DNA of 64,000 nucleotides, from NCBI GenBank assembly GCA_020628095.1, contig JAHDFP010000003.1:292739-356738 (forward strand). The letters are read 5' to 3'. A program made the position numbers and the translations under genes. This DNA is from Saprospiraceae bacterium. Its GTDB lineage: Bacteria; Bacteroidota; Bacteroidia; Chitinophagales; Saprospiraceae. Shown here piece after piece: positions 27,399 through 36,942 of this stretch (within the stretch, counting starts at the first letter, position 1; each line of letters opens with the position of its first letter). A model generated the notes under the pieces. The model saw only the letters and a list, made by a program, of their open reading frames with translations, ran no database searches and was not told the origin of the DNA.

Positions 27399-28006
27399 TC
27401 TGAAGTTCTGTTAAGATATTTAGCTAATTCTTTACGGCCTTTGTCGTTAATGATTCCATTGAGATGGTATAGTATAAAGTTCTCGTAGATCTCTGAGAGT
27501 CTGAAGTCGTTATGAGAAAATATCTCATCATTCATACTATTTAGAGCCATTGACAAATATATTTTTGAGACTATTTTTGCATTAAAATTATCTCTGTAAA
27601 ACCCTTCGTCTATTCCTCTGAGTAGATTTTGTCTTATCGTACCTTCCATAAAACTGAAATGATTGTCTTCCACTTTTCTCCAGGCATTGGGGTGGTATTT
27701 TTTCAGATCATAAGTGAGGCTGGGCTTCATCAGTCTAAGAGATCGTAGGACATGCCTGGCGATGGATGTCATTTCATCCACGGCGTTTTTAGCTTCTTCG
27801 GTTATTTGTTTTACAACCTTTTGTTCTTCTTCTATGAATACCTCCATGACATTACTGACGAGGTCTTTCTTATTGGTGACATGGTTGTAAATGGTCTTCT
27901 TGGAGATGCCTATGAGTCGAGCAATGTCATCCATGCTGACGCTTTTAATTCCATATTTCAGGAACATGTCTTTGGCGGATTGGATCAGAATAGATCTATT
28001 ACTCAT
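27395..28006 (-). CDS. TetR/AcrR family regulator of the efflux operon
   Basis: The 203-residue regulator has the HTH in residues 10-50 (YGIKSVSMDDIARLIGISKKTIYNHVTNKKDL). A helical ligand-binding C-terminal domain follows. It is first in the TetR-TolC-adaptor-RND operon with overlapping ends, the standard layout for an autoregulated repressor. A 9-bp inverted repeat starting 29 bases before its start codon is its likely operator. Confidence 0.93.
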   Translation of the reverse strand: MSNRSILIQSAKDMFLKYGIKSVSMDDIARLIGISKKTIYNHVTNKKDLVSNVMEVFIEEEQKVVKQITEEAKNAVDEMTSIARHVLRSLRLMKPSLTYDLKKYHPNAWRKVEDNHFSFMEGTIRQNLLRGIDEGFYRDNFNAKIVSKIYLSMALNSMNDEIFSHNDFRLSEIYENFILYHLNGIINDKGRKELAKYLNRTSE

Positions 28007-28034
28007 ATAGCGAAATTACATCAATTAAACTGTG

Positions 28035-28060
28035 GAAACTATTTATGGTTTAATAGTTTC
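28035..28060. promoter_or_regulatory. Candidate TetR operator (inverted repeat)
   Basis: GAAACTATT (28035-28043) and AATAGTTTC (28052-28060) are perfect 9-bp inverted arms with an 8-base spacer, 26 bp overall. The site lies between the divergent tetR (ATG at 28006) and anmK (ATG at 28118). Size, symmetry and place fit a TetR dimer site controlling the efflux operon, and perhaps anmK too. Confidence 0.5.
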
Positions 28061-28117
28061 TCAAGTTTTTTGACAGATAATTGCTCTTTATCGACGAAAG
28101 TTGCTAATTATATATAA

Positions 28118-29194
28118 ATGATCGAATCTGTGCAATGCATCGGTGTTATGTCAGGGAGTTCTTTGGATGGTATTGATATAGTAATTGTACAATACGATGA
28201 AGAGGATTCTCTACATTGGCAACTTATGGATCATCGGTGCTATTCACTTCCTGCTGCACTGGCTTCCGCATTGAAGGAAGTCCATACGTTATCTGTCAAA
28301 GAATTGGCGCTACTAGAGTCGACATATACGGGTTACCTGAGTGAGTGTATACTGGATATAATTAGTAACAAAAATTATCAAATAGCTTGCTGTGGTGTCC
28401 ATGGTCATACGGTGTTGCATTTACCAGATAGTAAGGTCTCTTGGCAATTGCTTAACGGAGGGCTATTGGCTGAGAATACGAATTTAGTAACCGTCTGTGA
28501 TTTTAGAAATCAAGATATCGCTCAGGGCGGGGTAGGGACGCCAATGGCGGTTATTGCGGATCGTGACCTTTTTCCTGGATACGATTATTACATTAATCTT
28601 GGGGGTATCGCCAATATAAGTTACTGCCATAATGGTCAGTGGGCGGCGTATGATCTTTTTCCTTGTAATCAGGTCTTTAATTATTATGCACAAAAAATGG
28701 GAAAGCCCTATGACGAAAGCGGTACTATGGCATCTCAGGGAAATATAGATCAGAAGTTGCTCCATCTGATGCTAAGTGATGAATACATACGAAGTGCATT
28801 CCCCAAGTCGATAGATAATCAATGGGTAAAGGACCATTGGTTAGTTATGATGGATAACTCACGATGCTCCATCTATGACAACATGCGAACGCATACGGAA
28901 TGCATGGTAAACCATCTTAGCTCTTTGATAACAGATACGGAAGAAGTGAAAGTTCTGCTCTCAGGAGGCGGTGCTTATAACTCTTTTTTTATCGAACAAC
29001 TCAAGAGCAGAATCGCCAATGCTAATTTTATTATTCCGGAAAATAACATCATAGATTATAAAGAAGCGATTCTAATGTCTTACATGGCCTATTTAAGAAT
29101 TAATAACAGACCTAACTTCATAGCCTCAGCAACAGGAGCGAATTATGATGTATGTGGTGGTGCGGTATATTATCCTTCTGGACTAAATAATTGA
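28118..29194 (+). CDS. anmK: Anhydro-N-acetylmuramic acid kinase
   Basis: The 358-residue cytoplasmic enzyme cleaves and phosphorylates 1,6-anhydro-MurNAc to MurNAc-6-phosphate during peptidoglycan recycling. Signatures are GVMSGSSLDGIDIVIVQY at the N-terminus (ATP phosphate loop), CGVHGHTVLH, the nucleotide-site GGIANISY near residue 165, and LLSGGGAYNSFF near the C-terminus. Length is normal. It is divergent from the efflux tetR and 69 bases before a symporter on the same strand. Confidence 0.95.
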   Translation: MIESVQCIGVMSGSSLDGIDIVIVQYDEEDSLHWQLMDHRCYSLPAALASALKEVHTLSVKELALLESTYTGYLSECILDIISNKNYQIACCGVHGHTVLHLPDSKVSWQLLNGGLLAENTNLVTVCDFRNQDIAQGGVGTPMAVIADRDLFPGYDYYINLGGIANISYCHNGQWAAYDLFPCNQVFNYYAQKMGKPYDESGTMASQGNIDQKLLHLMLSDEYIRSAFPKSIDNQWVKDHWLVMMDNSRCSIYDNMRTHTECMVNHLSSLITDTEEVKVLLSGGGAYNSFFIEQLKSRIANANFIIPENNIIDYKEAILMSYMAYLRINNRPNFIASATGANYDVCGGAVYYPSGLNN

Positions 29195-29263
29195 GAATGT
29201 TATTATAATATAAGACGAAATAAAACAAGAATAATTTTCTAAATCCTATATAAAACACGACCA

Positions 29264-30877
29264 ATGAATACAACACTTGAGCAACTAGATTGGATAGTCA
29301 TAGGATTATACTTTGCCGTGCTTATAGGCGTGGCAATCTGGGTCATATTGCAAAAGAACAAAACGACAGAAGATTACTTTCTTGCTGGGCGTAATGTGGG
29401 ATGGTTCGTTATCGGAGCTTCCATTTTTGCATCCAACATTGGTTCTGAGCATGTGGTCGGGCTAGCAGGTACGGGCGCGGAATCTGGAATGCCAATGGCC
29501 CATTATGAGCTGCATGCCTGGATTGTATTATTACTGGGATGGGTGTTTTTGCCATTCTATATGCTCAGCGGAGCTTATACGATGCCTGAGTTTTTAGAGA
29601 AAAGATTTGACTCTCGTGCCCGATGGTTTTTATCTATATTTTCCATTTTTGGTTACGTACTTACAAAGGTGTCCGTGACCATTTATGCTGGTGGTATAGT
29701 AGTCTCGCAACTACTTGATATTCCGTTTATCTATGGTGCGCTAGGTATTGTTATAATCACAGGTGTATATACAGTCTTGGGAGGTATGCGGGCAGTCTTG
29801 TTTACAGAAGCATTTCAGACCATTATCTTGATCTTGGGGTCTTTGTTTTTGACCTATCAAGGCTTTACTGCCATTGGAGGCTGGGAAGAATTAAAAGCAA
29901 CCGTAGGACCCGATCATTTCAATATGTGGCGTCCCATGAATGACCCAGAATTTCCCTGGACAGGTATGTTATTTGGTGGAACGATCGTCGGAATATGGTA
30001 TTGGTGTACGGATCAGTACATTGTACAGCGCACCCTTTCGGCTCACAATATTAAGATAGGACGTCGAGGGGCAATTTTTGGAGCTTACCTGAAGCTGCTT
30101 CCTATTTTTATTTTTCTAATACCGGGTATAATTGCTTACGGACTAAAGCAAAAAGGTATCCTTACTTATGAAAGAAGTGACGAAGTATTTCCTGTACTAG
30201 TACAGACTCTTCTACCGACGGGTATAAAGGGGTTAGTAGCAGGTGGATTGATGGCGGCTTTGATGAGTTCTTTGGCCAGTGTGTTTAATTCTAGTTCCAC
30301 ACTATTCACCGTCGATATATTCAAAAAATTATATCCCGATTCCTCAGAATCCAAATTGGTCAATATAGGAAGACTTGCTACTGTAGTTGTCGTGATACTC
30401 GGTATGTTATGGATTCCTGTGATGCAAAAAATAGGCGGTGGTGTCTTGTATCAATACCTACAAAGCGTACAGGCGTATATTGCACCGCCGATAGCTGCTG
30501 TTTTTCTACTTGGTATATTATGGAAGAGAGTCAATGCCATTGGAGCCATATCTACACTCTTCTTTGGTTTGTTCGCGGGTACGATGCGTATTATATCAGA
30601 ACTTACAATCTCCGAAGGTGATAGTGGTCTATGGTATGAGTTCGCGACGATCAATTTTGCGCACATGGCTATCTTTTTGTTTTTGGCCTGTGTGACCGTA
30701 TGTGTCATAGTCACCTTACTGACCAAGCCACCTGACTATAATAAAATAGCAGGATTGGCTTATGGAACTTTGTCGGCCGAACAGAAAAATGATAGGAAAT
30801 TCTCCATATTGGACCTAGCGGCTTCTATCTTGCTTATTGTCGTTGTAATATGCATATTATCATATTTTACTGGATAA
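29264..30877 (+). CDS. Sodium/solute symporter (SSS family, SGLT-like)
   Basis: The 537-residue integral membrane protein has about 14 helices. The family motifs are early and clear: TTEDYFLAGRNVGWFVIGASIFASNIGSEH split around the W, then GLAGTGAESG and, later, GLMAALMSSLASVFNSSSTLFTVDI (sodium-site helix 8 region). It imports a sugar or related solute with Na+. The position between anmK and a GH26-like secreted hydrolase suggests a cell-wall or polysaccharide sugar as substrate (inference). Confidence 0.92.
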   Translation: MNTTLEQLDWIVIGLYFAVLIGVAIWVILQKNKTTEDYFLAGRNVGWFVIGASIFASNIGSEHVVGLAGTGAESGMPMAHYELHAWIVLLLGWVFLPFYMLSGAYTMPEFLEKRFDSRARWFLSIFSIFGYVLTKVSVTIYAGGIVVSQLLDIPFIYGALGIVIITGVYTVLGGMRAVLFTEAFQTIILILGSLFLTYQGFTAIGGWEELKATVGPDHFNMWRPMNDPEFPWTGMLFGGTIVGIWYWCTDQYIVQRTLSAHNIKIGRRGAIFGAYLKLLPIFIFLIPGIIAYGLKQKGILTYERSDEVFPVLVQTLLPTGIKGLVAGGLMAALMSSLASVFNSSSTLFTVDIFKKLYPDSSESKLVNIGRLATVVVVILGMLWIPVMQKIGGGVLYQYLQSVQAYIAPPIAAVFLLGILWKRVNAIGAISTLFFGLFAGTMRIISELTISEGDSGLWYEFATINFAHMAIFLFLACVTVCVIVTLLTKPPDYNKIAGLAYGTLSAEQKNDRKFSILDLAASILLIVVVICILSYFTG

Positions 30878-30932
30878 TGAATTTTATAATAAATGAAAAC
30901 AACCTAAAGAAATAACTAAACTGATAATCATT

Positions 30933-32222
30933 ATGAGAAAAGAGCTTTTCCTTTTGTCATCGTTTTGGATTCTAATACTCCTGAGTACATCAGGTAATTG
31001 CCAGATAAGCGCTGCCAACGGTCAGCCTAAATTTTCTCCAAAGGATGGAAAGAAAATTTTAGTCATTGGTCAGGACTTAGGTTCAGTCGGAGGCCTCGCA
31101 CGCTACTCTAATGGATATGTCGATCATGTCGGTGAAAAAACGCCATCGGGTATAACGACGTACACATCTATAGAGTCACTCAATGGACTTAGACAAACAG
31201 CGAATTGGGGTGCTGGAGATATCAATGCACAATTGTATATGGATGACTCTACATTTGATAATACGGTCTTAGTCATTGGGTTGTATTTAGTGGGTATTCT
31301 GGACGAAATAGGGCAGGGACAATATGATCAGAATATTATAGATTTTGCTCGATGGATTAAAGATCAGAACAGACCAATTTTTATAAGGATAGGATATGAG
31401 TTTGAGGGTCCCTGGAATAATTATAACCCATCTTCATATAAAAACGCTTGGCGTCATATCGTCCATATTTTCGATACTGAAAAAGTGAACAATGCCTCTT
31501 TTGTCTGGCAATCTGCAGGGCTGAATTATTACAATATTGAAAATTGGTATCCCGGTGATGAATATGTTAATTGGGTGGGTTACTCACAGTTTGATGGACG
31601 TAATATGGGGCAAGGTATAAAACAGTTGGCCGCTAGAAAGAATAAGCCCATCATGATAGCGGAAGCCACTCCTAAATTGGATTTGAGCGATAATAGGGGA
31701 GAACAGAATTGGCAAAGTTGGTTTCAAAGAGTATTTGACGAGATCTATGAAAATGATAGGATTAAAGCCTTTTGTTATATCAACGCGAATTGGGATGTAC
31801 AAACGATGTGGGCTGGGCAAGGCTGGGGTGACTCCAGAGTACAACAAGACGAGTATATAAAAGAAAAGTGGGAAACTGAAATAATAAAAGAACCTTGGCT
31901 GCATGGCGAAGAAGGATTATTCCAAGAATTAGATTATTATTTTTGGACGACGAGTTCTACTAGTATTGTCGAAAATGACATAGCGGATAAGGAAGGGTTA
32001 CTGATTAGACTTGTTGATGGACATTATAACATTCAATATTCTGACGAAAGAACCATAGATAGTGTGATGATCTATGAAATGAGTGGCAAATTACTTTTTG
32101 AGGAAAGAGATATAAATAATAATTATATAAGAGTGGAGCAAAATAATTTACCAATTGGAATTGTAGTGATAAATACGTTCTCTAAATCAGAAAATTCTAG
32201 TATTAGAATCTATAATTACTAA
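30933..32222 (+). CDS. T9SS-secreted GH26-like glycoside hydrolase
   Basis: The 429-residue product has a signal peptide (about residues 1-23). Its TIM-barrel-like catalytic domain carries the general acid in RIGYEFEGPW (E156 or E158) and the nucleophile in IMIAEATP (E244), the spacing and context of GH26 and related clan A enzymes. It would cut beta-mannan or a related glycan outside the cell. The last ~75 residues (YNIQYSDERTI to IRIYNY) form a T9SS type A sorting domain. It follows the symporter by 55 bases, forming a possible degrade-and-import pair. Exact substrate cannot be read from the sequence. Confidence 0.75.
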   Translation: MRKELFLLSSFWILILLSTSGNCQISAANGQPKFSPKDGKKILVIGQDLGSVGGLARYSNGYVDHVGEKTPSGITTYTSIESLNGLRQTANWGAGDINAQLYMDDSTFDNTVLVIGLYLVGILDEIGQGQYDQNIIDFARWIKDQNRPIFIRIGYEFEGPWNNYNPSSYKNAWRHIVHIFDTEKVNNASFVWQSAGLNYYNIENWYPGDEYVNWVGYSQFDGRNMGQGIKQLAARKNKPIMIAEATPKLDLSDNRGEQNWQSWFQRVFDEIYENDRIKAFCYINANWDVQTMWAGQGWGDSRVQQDEYIKEKWETEIIKEPWLHGEEGLFQELDYYFWTTSSTSIVENDIADKEGLLIRLVDGHYNIQYSDERTIDSVMIYEMSGKLLFEERDINNNYIRVEQNNLPIGIVVINTFSKSENSSIRIYNY

Positions 32223-32285
32223 CCTAGGTTTCTTTTAATAGCCCTTAGTTTCTAAGATCATCTGATAGCATAATTAATGATAAAA

Positions 32286-32329
32286 GGTCGATATGCCTTT
32301 TGGGTTAATCTTTAAAAGGCATATCGACC
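32286..32329 (-). terminator. Long perfect hairpin, likely terminator
   Basis: GGTCGATATGCCTTTT (32286-32301) and AAAAGGCATATCGACC (32314-32329) are a perfect 16-bp inverted repeat with a 12-base loop. On the minus strand it is followed by TTTTA, so it can end the OmpA-like gene, whose stop is about 30 bases away. It may also stop the GH26-like transcript from the other side, though without a T run. Confidence 0.7.
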
Positions 32330-32359
32330 ATGATGTAGAATAATTATCTATGTAATGGA

Positions 32360-34240
32360 TTACTCTGCTTCCGATTCAGTGCTGACTGCATTTAGCGCAT
32401 TTTTTATTTGCTTTAGAGAACTTGGTGCAAAGTTTAGATTAATGTCATTATCTCTTTTTATAACAACATCTTTGCTGGCTAATAGAGGTTGATTATTTTC
32501 AAGTTTGACGGCGACAAGTTTTACTTTCTCACCAATCGGCAGTTTTCCGAAATCTGATTTTCCGTTTTTATTATTGGCGTTTATAAGGCTTCTTATATCA
32601 CTAAATATCAAATAGTACTTTGCTTCATCGTCAGTATTGTTGATAATCACACTTGCTAAATGCTGTTCAGGATAATTCAAGAATCTATCACAATTAATCC
32701 ATCCCAATTTATTTATTTTGGTGACGTATTGGGAAAATACCGCCTCTTCCATTTTTCCAGTTTCTTCAAAAGAATGCTCTATCAATTTTGTGGAATATTC
32801 ATTTATTAGTGATCTCAATTGACTTGATATTACGTTACTAACATTTAGCTCTGATACTCCCTCTTTTCTGTAGTCAATATTCCGCTCAGTAAGTATTTGG
32901 GTTGTATATTGACCTAGTACTTTTCTGTATAGAACTTTGTCATTGTATTTGTAATTAACATTGGCGGAGATGGCCTTTTGCAGAAAACTTGAGATGGCGC
33001 TTGAGGTCATGACGCCTTCCATTTTTTCGATTTTTTTCAATGCAATTTTGGCTTGTACTTTTCCTAGGAATTGTTGGATGTTGTATTTATAATTATTGAC
33101 TAGTGTGATGCGTCTAGATACTTCTTGTTCCCATTGATTGATTTTTTCTTGTATTAGTGGAATGTTATCGTAATAGTCTTCTAGTGATTTCTCATAGTTT
33201 TTGTATTTGGTTTCGTACTTGATGTAGTCTTCAGGAAATCCAGCTTTTGGCTTGGCAGGAGGTTGCGGTTTCCATTCTTTTCGTGGTCTTGATGGCAATT
33301 CTGGTTCTGATAGGACAGGTTTTACCATTTCTCCAAAGTCATAGTACACTATTTCTTGTAGATCAATGTCTATATCTTCGTAGAACAGGTCTTTATCTTG
33401 GGGTGTGATTCTTCTATTAGTTGGAACCCAATCCAGATCATTATTAGCACCAGATTCTCCATAGAATAGTTCCATATCTCTTTTGACCTGTTGCTGTGGA
33501 TATGTAATTTCAATGCTATGGTTTTCCTTTAACTTAAGCTCTTTACCGTTGGCGCTTGCACTAATTTTGATCATGCCTCCTGTCTCTAGTAACTGATCTT
33601 TGCTCTTGGTAAATAAATTTTCTGATACAAAATCTGCATTAGAAAAGGCTTCCTTTATGTTAAGCGTAATTTCTCCGATAGGCTCATTAGACCCATCAGC
33701 AAAGCCAAATGCATTTGCGGGAATCGTGAATACTGTTCCTTGATCTGCTATAATTGTTTGTTTTTCTGAGGTTGTTATTTGATATGATTGCTCTGAGACC
33801 TGATGAGAAGCCTTCAGTATATCTTCCGCATTGCTGAGGTCATAAGCCGCAGCCACTATCTCCACACGACGATTTTTACTCTTAGCGCCTTGTGTATTAT
33901 TTGTATTAACTAGCTGAGACTCTCCTTTCCAGTCTATATTAATGTACTCAGAAGCTGTTCCTTGATCCTCCATGAATAACTTCACAGATTTTGCTCTGCG
34001 CTCTGATAGAATCTGATTATAAAGGCCAGATCCATCCTGATCCGTGTGTCCTATGATAGAATATTCGTAGTATAATCCATCCTCCATATCGTCAAGGAGA
34101 GATGTGATTTGTTCACCTGCTCGATCATCCAGGACGTCGCTATCATGATCGAAATATATCTGTATACTTTTCTTGGATTGGCCAATGGATATTTGCAGAC
34201 ATGCCAGTAATAGAATAATTGATGATCCTAATTTTTTCAT
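32360..34240 (-). CDS. OmpA-family protein with N-terminal OmpA and ZU5-like domains
   Basis: From the ATG at 34240 (626 residues) a clean signal peptide runs MKKLGSS to ISIGQ. An upstream ATG would add ten polar residues and spoil it. The OmpA peptidoglycan-binding domain comes first (about 20-130): SIIGHTDQDGSGLYNQILSE, RRAKSV and NRRVEI. Next is a beta region with VFTIPANAFGFADG, typical of ZU5-like domains in this phylum. A Pro-rich stretch and a long helical region follow. OmpA domains usually sit at the C-terminus, so this order is uncommon. It probably ties the outer membrane to the cell wall. Confidence 0.85.
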   Translation of the reverse strand: MKKLGSSIILLLACLQISIGQSKKSIQIYFDHDSDVLDDRAGEQITSLLDDMEDGLYYEYSIIGHTDQDGSGLYNQILSERRAKSVKLFMEDQGTASEYINIDWKGESQLVNTNNTQGAKSKNRRVEIVAAAYDLSNAEDILKASHQVSEQSYQITTSEKQTIIADQGTVFTIPANAFGFADGSNEPIGEITLNIKEAFSNADFVSENLFTKSKDQLLETGGMIKISASANGKELKLKENHSIEITYPQQQVKRDMELFYGESGANNDLDWVPTNRRITPQDKDLFYEDIDIDLQEIVYYDFGEMVKPVLSEPELPSRPRKEWKPQPPAKPKAGFPEDYIKYETKYKNYEKSLEDYYDNIPLIQEKINQWEQEVSRRITLVNNYKYNIQQFLGKVQAKIALKKIEKMEGVMTSSAISSFLQKAISANVNYKYNDKVLYRKVLGQYTTQILTERNIDYRKEGVSELNVSNVISSQLRSLINEYSTKLIEHSFEETGKMEEAVFSQYVTKINKLGWINCDRFLNYPEQHLASVIINNTDDEAKYYLIFSDIRSLINANNKNGKSDFGKLPIGEKVKLVAVKLENNQPLLASKDVVIKRDNDINLNFAPSSLKQIKNALNAVSTESEAE

Positions 34241-34424
34241 TTGTTTTCGTTTTTGTAAATAGTTATTCAATGATCTATGCCTGCTGTACTTAAAACTCCG
34301 AATAATATTTTTTATTATAAAATTGCAATTATTTGTGGGTTCTTGACCGTGTCATTAAATAGGCAAAAAATAAATTCGATTTACTTTTACTTTATTATTA
34401 GCTGTATCACTATATTGACGCTAA

Positions 34425-36485
34425 ATGAGATCAATACTTCCTATCCATCATATCGTCAGATGCTTTTTCCTATCAATATGGTGCATTCCCCATCTCAGTG
34501 CCCAATGTAATAAGACCGTCTCGGTTGCAATTCATTCTATAAACTTTGTCGATGGCTGCGAGTTTGACGAAAGTAATGGTCTGGACGCCGTGCTTGAGAT
34601 TAGAGATAATTTGGGCAATGAGATTTATCTAAGTGAATTTGAGAATCTTTCCCAAGTACGCAACCCACAAGATAGTTTTATAATTGACCTTAATGTTAAT
34701 CCCAACTCTTGCGGAAACCAAGGGCTAACATTCGAGTTAGGCGTTTTTCCTTCAGATCAGCCTAGGGCTGATTTCCGAGTTGATATTTTCGACAGGGATA
34801 ATATTTTTCCGTGCGCTCCCTTTTTTGCTTTATTAGATGATGATCATGGAGGTGGGACTTTTAGTTTTGACTTGAACGCTTCGACTGGGGTCATAGATAT
34901 GGGAAGTTGTATCAGTTTCAACTATAATATGGAGTTTGACTTTGATGGAACTGTTGATAGTATGTTGACGGAGTTTTTATGCTATAATGATGACCTGATT
35001 ATAGGAGGCGAGACATTTGATAGAAATAATCCGATAGGTCAGGTGTTATTGCCTTCTGCTCTTGTGGGTGGCTGCGATACCATTGTAGACGTCAATCTTA
35101 CTTTTCGTCCGCCTATAATTCTTAATATACCTGTGACGACGACTGTTTGTCCGTTAGATACCGTTGTTTTAGAGCCGATGATGTCTTTTTCTGAGTATAT
35201 ATGGAATACGGGTGCTCGTTCATCTTCCATTGTATCTATAGGTGGCGGTGATTATAGTCTGACAGTAACGGATAACTATGGATGTCAAGATTCTATTGAT
35301 ATTATGATATTCGATTATCCATTAGATGAATTATCATTATCTGGAGATACCACATTTTGTTATGGAGGTGAGACAACTATTGCTGTAGATGATTTTCTAT
35401 ATGAAATGTATATATGGGACGGGGTAGAAGGGGAGTCTAAGCAGAACTATAATTCTTCTGGAAATTATAATCTAGCCGTGATAGACGCCCAAGGGTGTAG
35501 GCAGGAATTAGATTTCTCAATAATAGAAGAGGAGCAAGACACTTTTTATATGTCAAGGTCGACCTGTGATCAAAATGCTGTAGGAGTCATTGACTCTATC
35601 GTCTATGACGCGGGTTGTGAGATTCTGTATCTAATTGAGCAGATTCTTTCTCCAGATGTAGATTGTAATATAGAGGTGGTCGTAGAGCAAATAAGATATC
35701 CATGTGAAGAGACTGGCTTAGGTCAGATTACTATATCTATGATAGATGGATCTTTGCCCTTTGATTTTTGGCTATGGAGTTATCCGAGAGGCGTCACTTT
35801 CGCTGGATCGAATATCAGTAATAGTAGTGAGGAATATAAAATAGAACTCCCTCAAGGGAATTATGAAATAGAAGCATGGAATGATAATGGCGCAATGTCT
35901 TCGGTCATTTTCGAAGTAGAGCAGGCTCCGGAGTTACAATATGATATAGAGACAGAGCATGCTGTAATCTCAGAACAACCATTGGATATAGAACTGTTCA
36001 CAGATTTCGCAGAAGTATCGGAAGTATTATGGATAGATGAATTGGGTGATACTATATGCCGAGATTGTCAAGTGCTTAATCTTATCCCCTCGGAGCGTAT
36101 GGATTATGAGCTAATAATAACAGACATATATGGATGCATGTATCGTGAGCTTATTAGAGTGACACTTCTCTCAGATGGCGGAACAGCAGATCTAGATACA
36201 CTGAGTAACCCGATATTCATACCGAATATATTTTCACCTGGTTCTTCAGATCTGAATAATGAACTAAAAGTATATGTGACCAACGGTAATGTACAAATGA
36301 GCAATTACAAAATCTATGACCGATGGGGTAGTGTGATATATGTGACTACTGATATAAATGATGCTTGGGATGGCACTTATGAAGGGAAGATGGTGGCCTC
36401 AGGCGTGTACGTTCTTTGTATAGAATTAACTTATAATGACGGAAGAATAGAAAGAAGATGCGAGGACTTAATGGTTGCTAATTGA
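34425..36485 (+). CDS. T9SS type B (gliding motility-associated C-terminal) surface protein
   Basis: The 686-residue protein has a signal peptide (residues 1-26, ending HLSAQ). Repeated Ig/PKD-like beta domains, paired Cys and motifs such as TTVCPLDTVVLEPMMSFSEY and ADNYGC-like turns (VTDNYGCQDS) follow. The last ~90 residues are a type B sorting domain: IFIPNIFSPGSSDLNNELKV, YKIYDRWGSVIY, NDAWDGTYEGKMVASGVYV. Type B substrates are attached outside the cell and often act as adhesins or fibres. A shorter overlapping ORF at 34277-34510 was not accepted. Confidence 0.85.
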   Translation: MRSILPIHHIVRCFFLSIWCIPHLSAQCNKTVSVAIHSINFVDGCEFDESNGLDAVLEIRDNLGNEIYLSEFENLSQVRNPQDSFIIDLNVNPNSCGNQGLTFELGVFPSDQPRADFRVDIFDRDNIFPCAPFFALLDDDHGGGTFSFDLNASTGVIDMGSCISFNYNMEFDFDGTVDSMLTEFLCYNDDLIIGGETFDRNNPIGQVLLPSALVGGCDTIVDVNLTFRPPIILNIPVTTTVCPLDTVVLEPMMSFSEYIWNTGARSSSIVSIGGGDYSLTVTDNYGCQDSIDIMIFDYPLDELSLSGDTTFCYGGETTIAVDDFLYEMYIWDGVEGESKQNYNSSGNYNLAVIDAQGCRQELDFSIIEEEQDTFYMSRSTCDQNAVGVIDSIVYDAGCEILYLIEQILSPDVDCNIEVVVEQIRYPCEETGLGQITISMIDGSLPFDFWLWSYPRGVTFAGSNISNSSEEYKIELPQGNYEIEAWNDNGAMSSVIFEVEQAPELQYDIETEHAVISEQPLDIELFTDFAEVSEVLWIDELGDTICRDCQVLNLIPSERMDYELIITDIYGCMYRELIRVTLLSDGGTADLDTLSNPIFIPNIFSPGSSDLNNELKVYVTNGNVQMSNYKIYDRWGSVIYVTTDINDAWDGTYEGKMVASGVYVLCIELTYNDGRIERRCEDLMVAN

Positions 36486-36532
36486 GTGGGTCCTTTTATC
36501 TTAATGTTTTTATTTTTTAGAGATTGTCATCA

Positions 36533-36937
36533 ATGAAAAAGAAAACACTCGTCAACACAGAAACGGATAAGGATGTCAAAGCTTTCATAGAAAGTGTCAA
36601 AAACAAAAAGCGCAAAGAAGACAGCAAGATTCTACTAGAGCTCATTAAAAAAATCACTAAAAAAGAACCCAAAATTTGGGGTCAGCGCATTATTGGTTTT
36701 GGTAAATATAGTTATCAGAGAAAGAATGGAGAAGAGTACGAGTGGTTTAATGTCGGCTTTTCTCCTGGAAGCAAACATCTTTCTGTGTATGTGATGTTTG
36801 ATCTGGAACAAGAGCCTTTATTGGAAAAATTGGGACCACATACACACGGCAGAGGCTGTCTTTATATCAAAAAGCTAGAGGACATAGATATAAAAATCTT
36901 AGAGCAACTCATCCTAAAAAGTGACCGTTGGAGATAA
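36533..36937 (+). CDS. DUF1801 domain-containing protein
   Basis: The 134-residue cytoplasmic protein has the DUF1801/YdhG-like fold text: an N-terminal helix (DKDVKAFIESVKNKKRKEDSKILLELI), PKIWGQRIIGFGKYSY, and a C-terminal THGRGCLYIKKLEDIDIKILEQLI. Function is unknown. An in-frame TTG at 36524 precedes the chosen ATG. It is convergent with the acyl-CoA dehydrogenase gene, with only 5 bases between the two stop codons. Confidence 0.85.
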   Translation: MKKKTLVNTETDKDVKAFIESVKNKKRKEDSKILLELIKKITKKEPKIWGQRIIGFGKYSYQRKNGEEYEWFNVGFSPGSKHLSVYVMFDLEQEPLLEKLGPHTHGRGCLYIKKLEDIDIKILEQLILKSDRWR

Positions 36938-36942
36938 TGTCT

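Noticed and set aside
34277-34510. Short plus-strand ORF ahead of the T9SS type B protein
   Set aside because: It overlaps the signal peptide region of the larger gene in another frame and has no recognisable domain.
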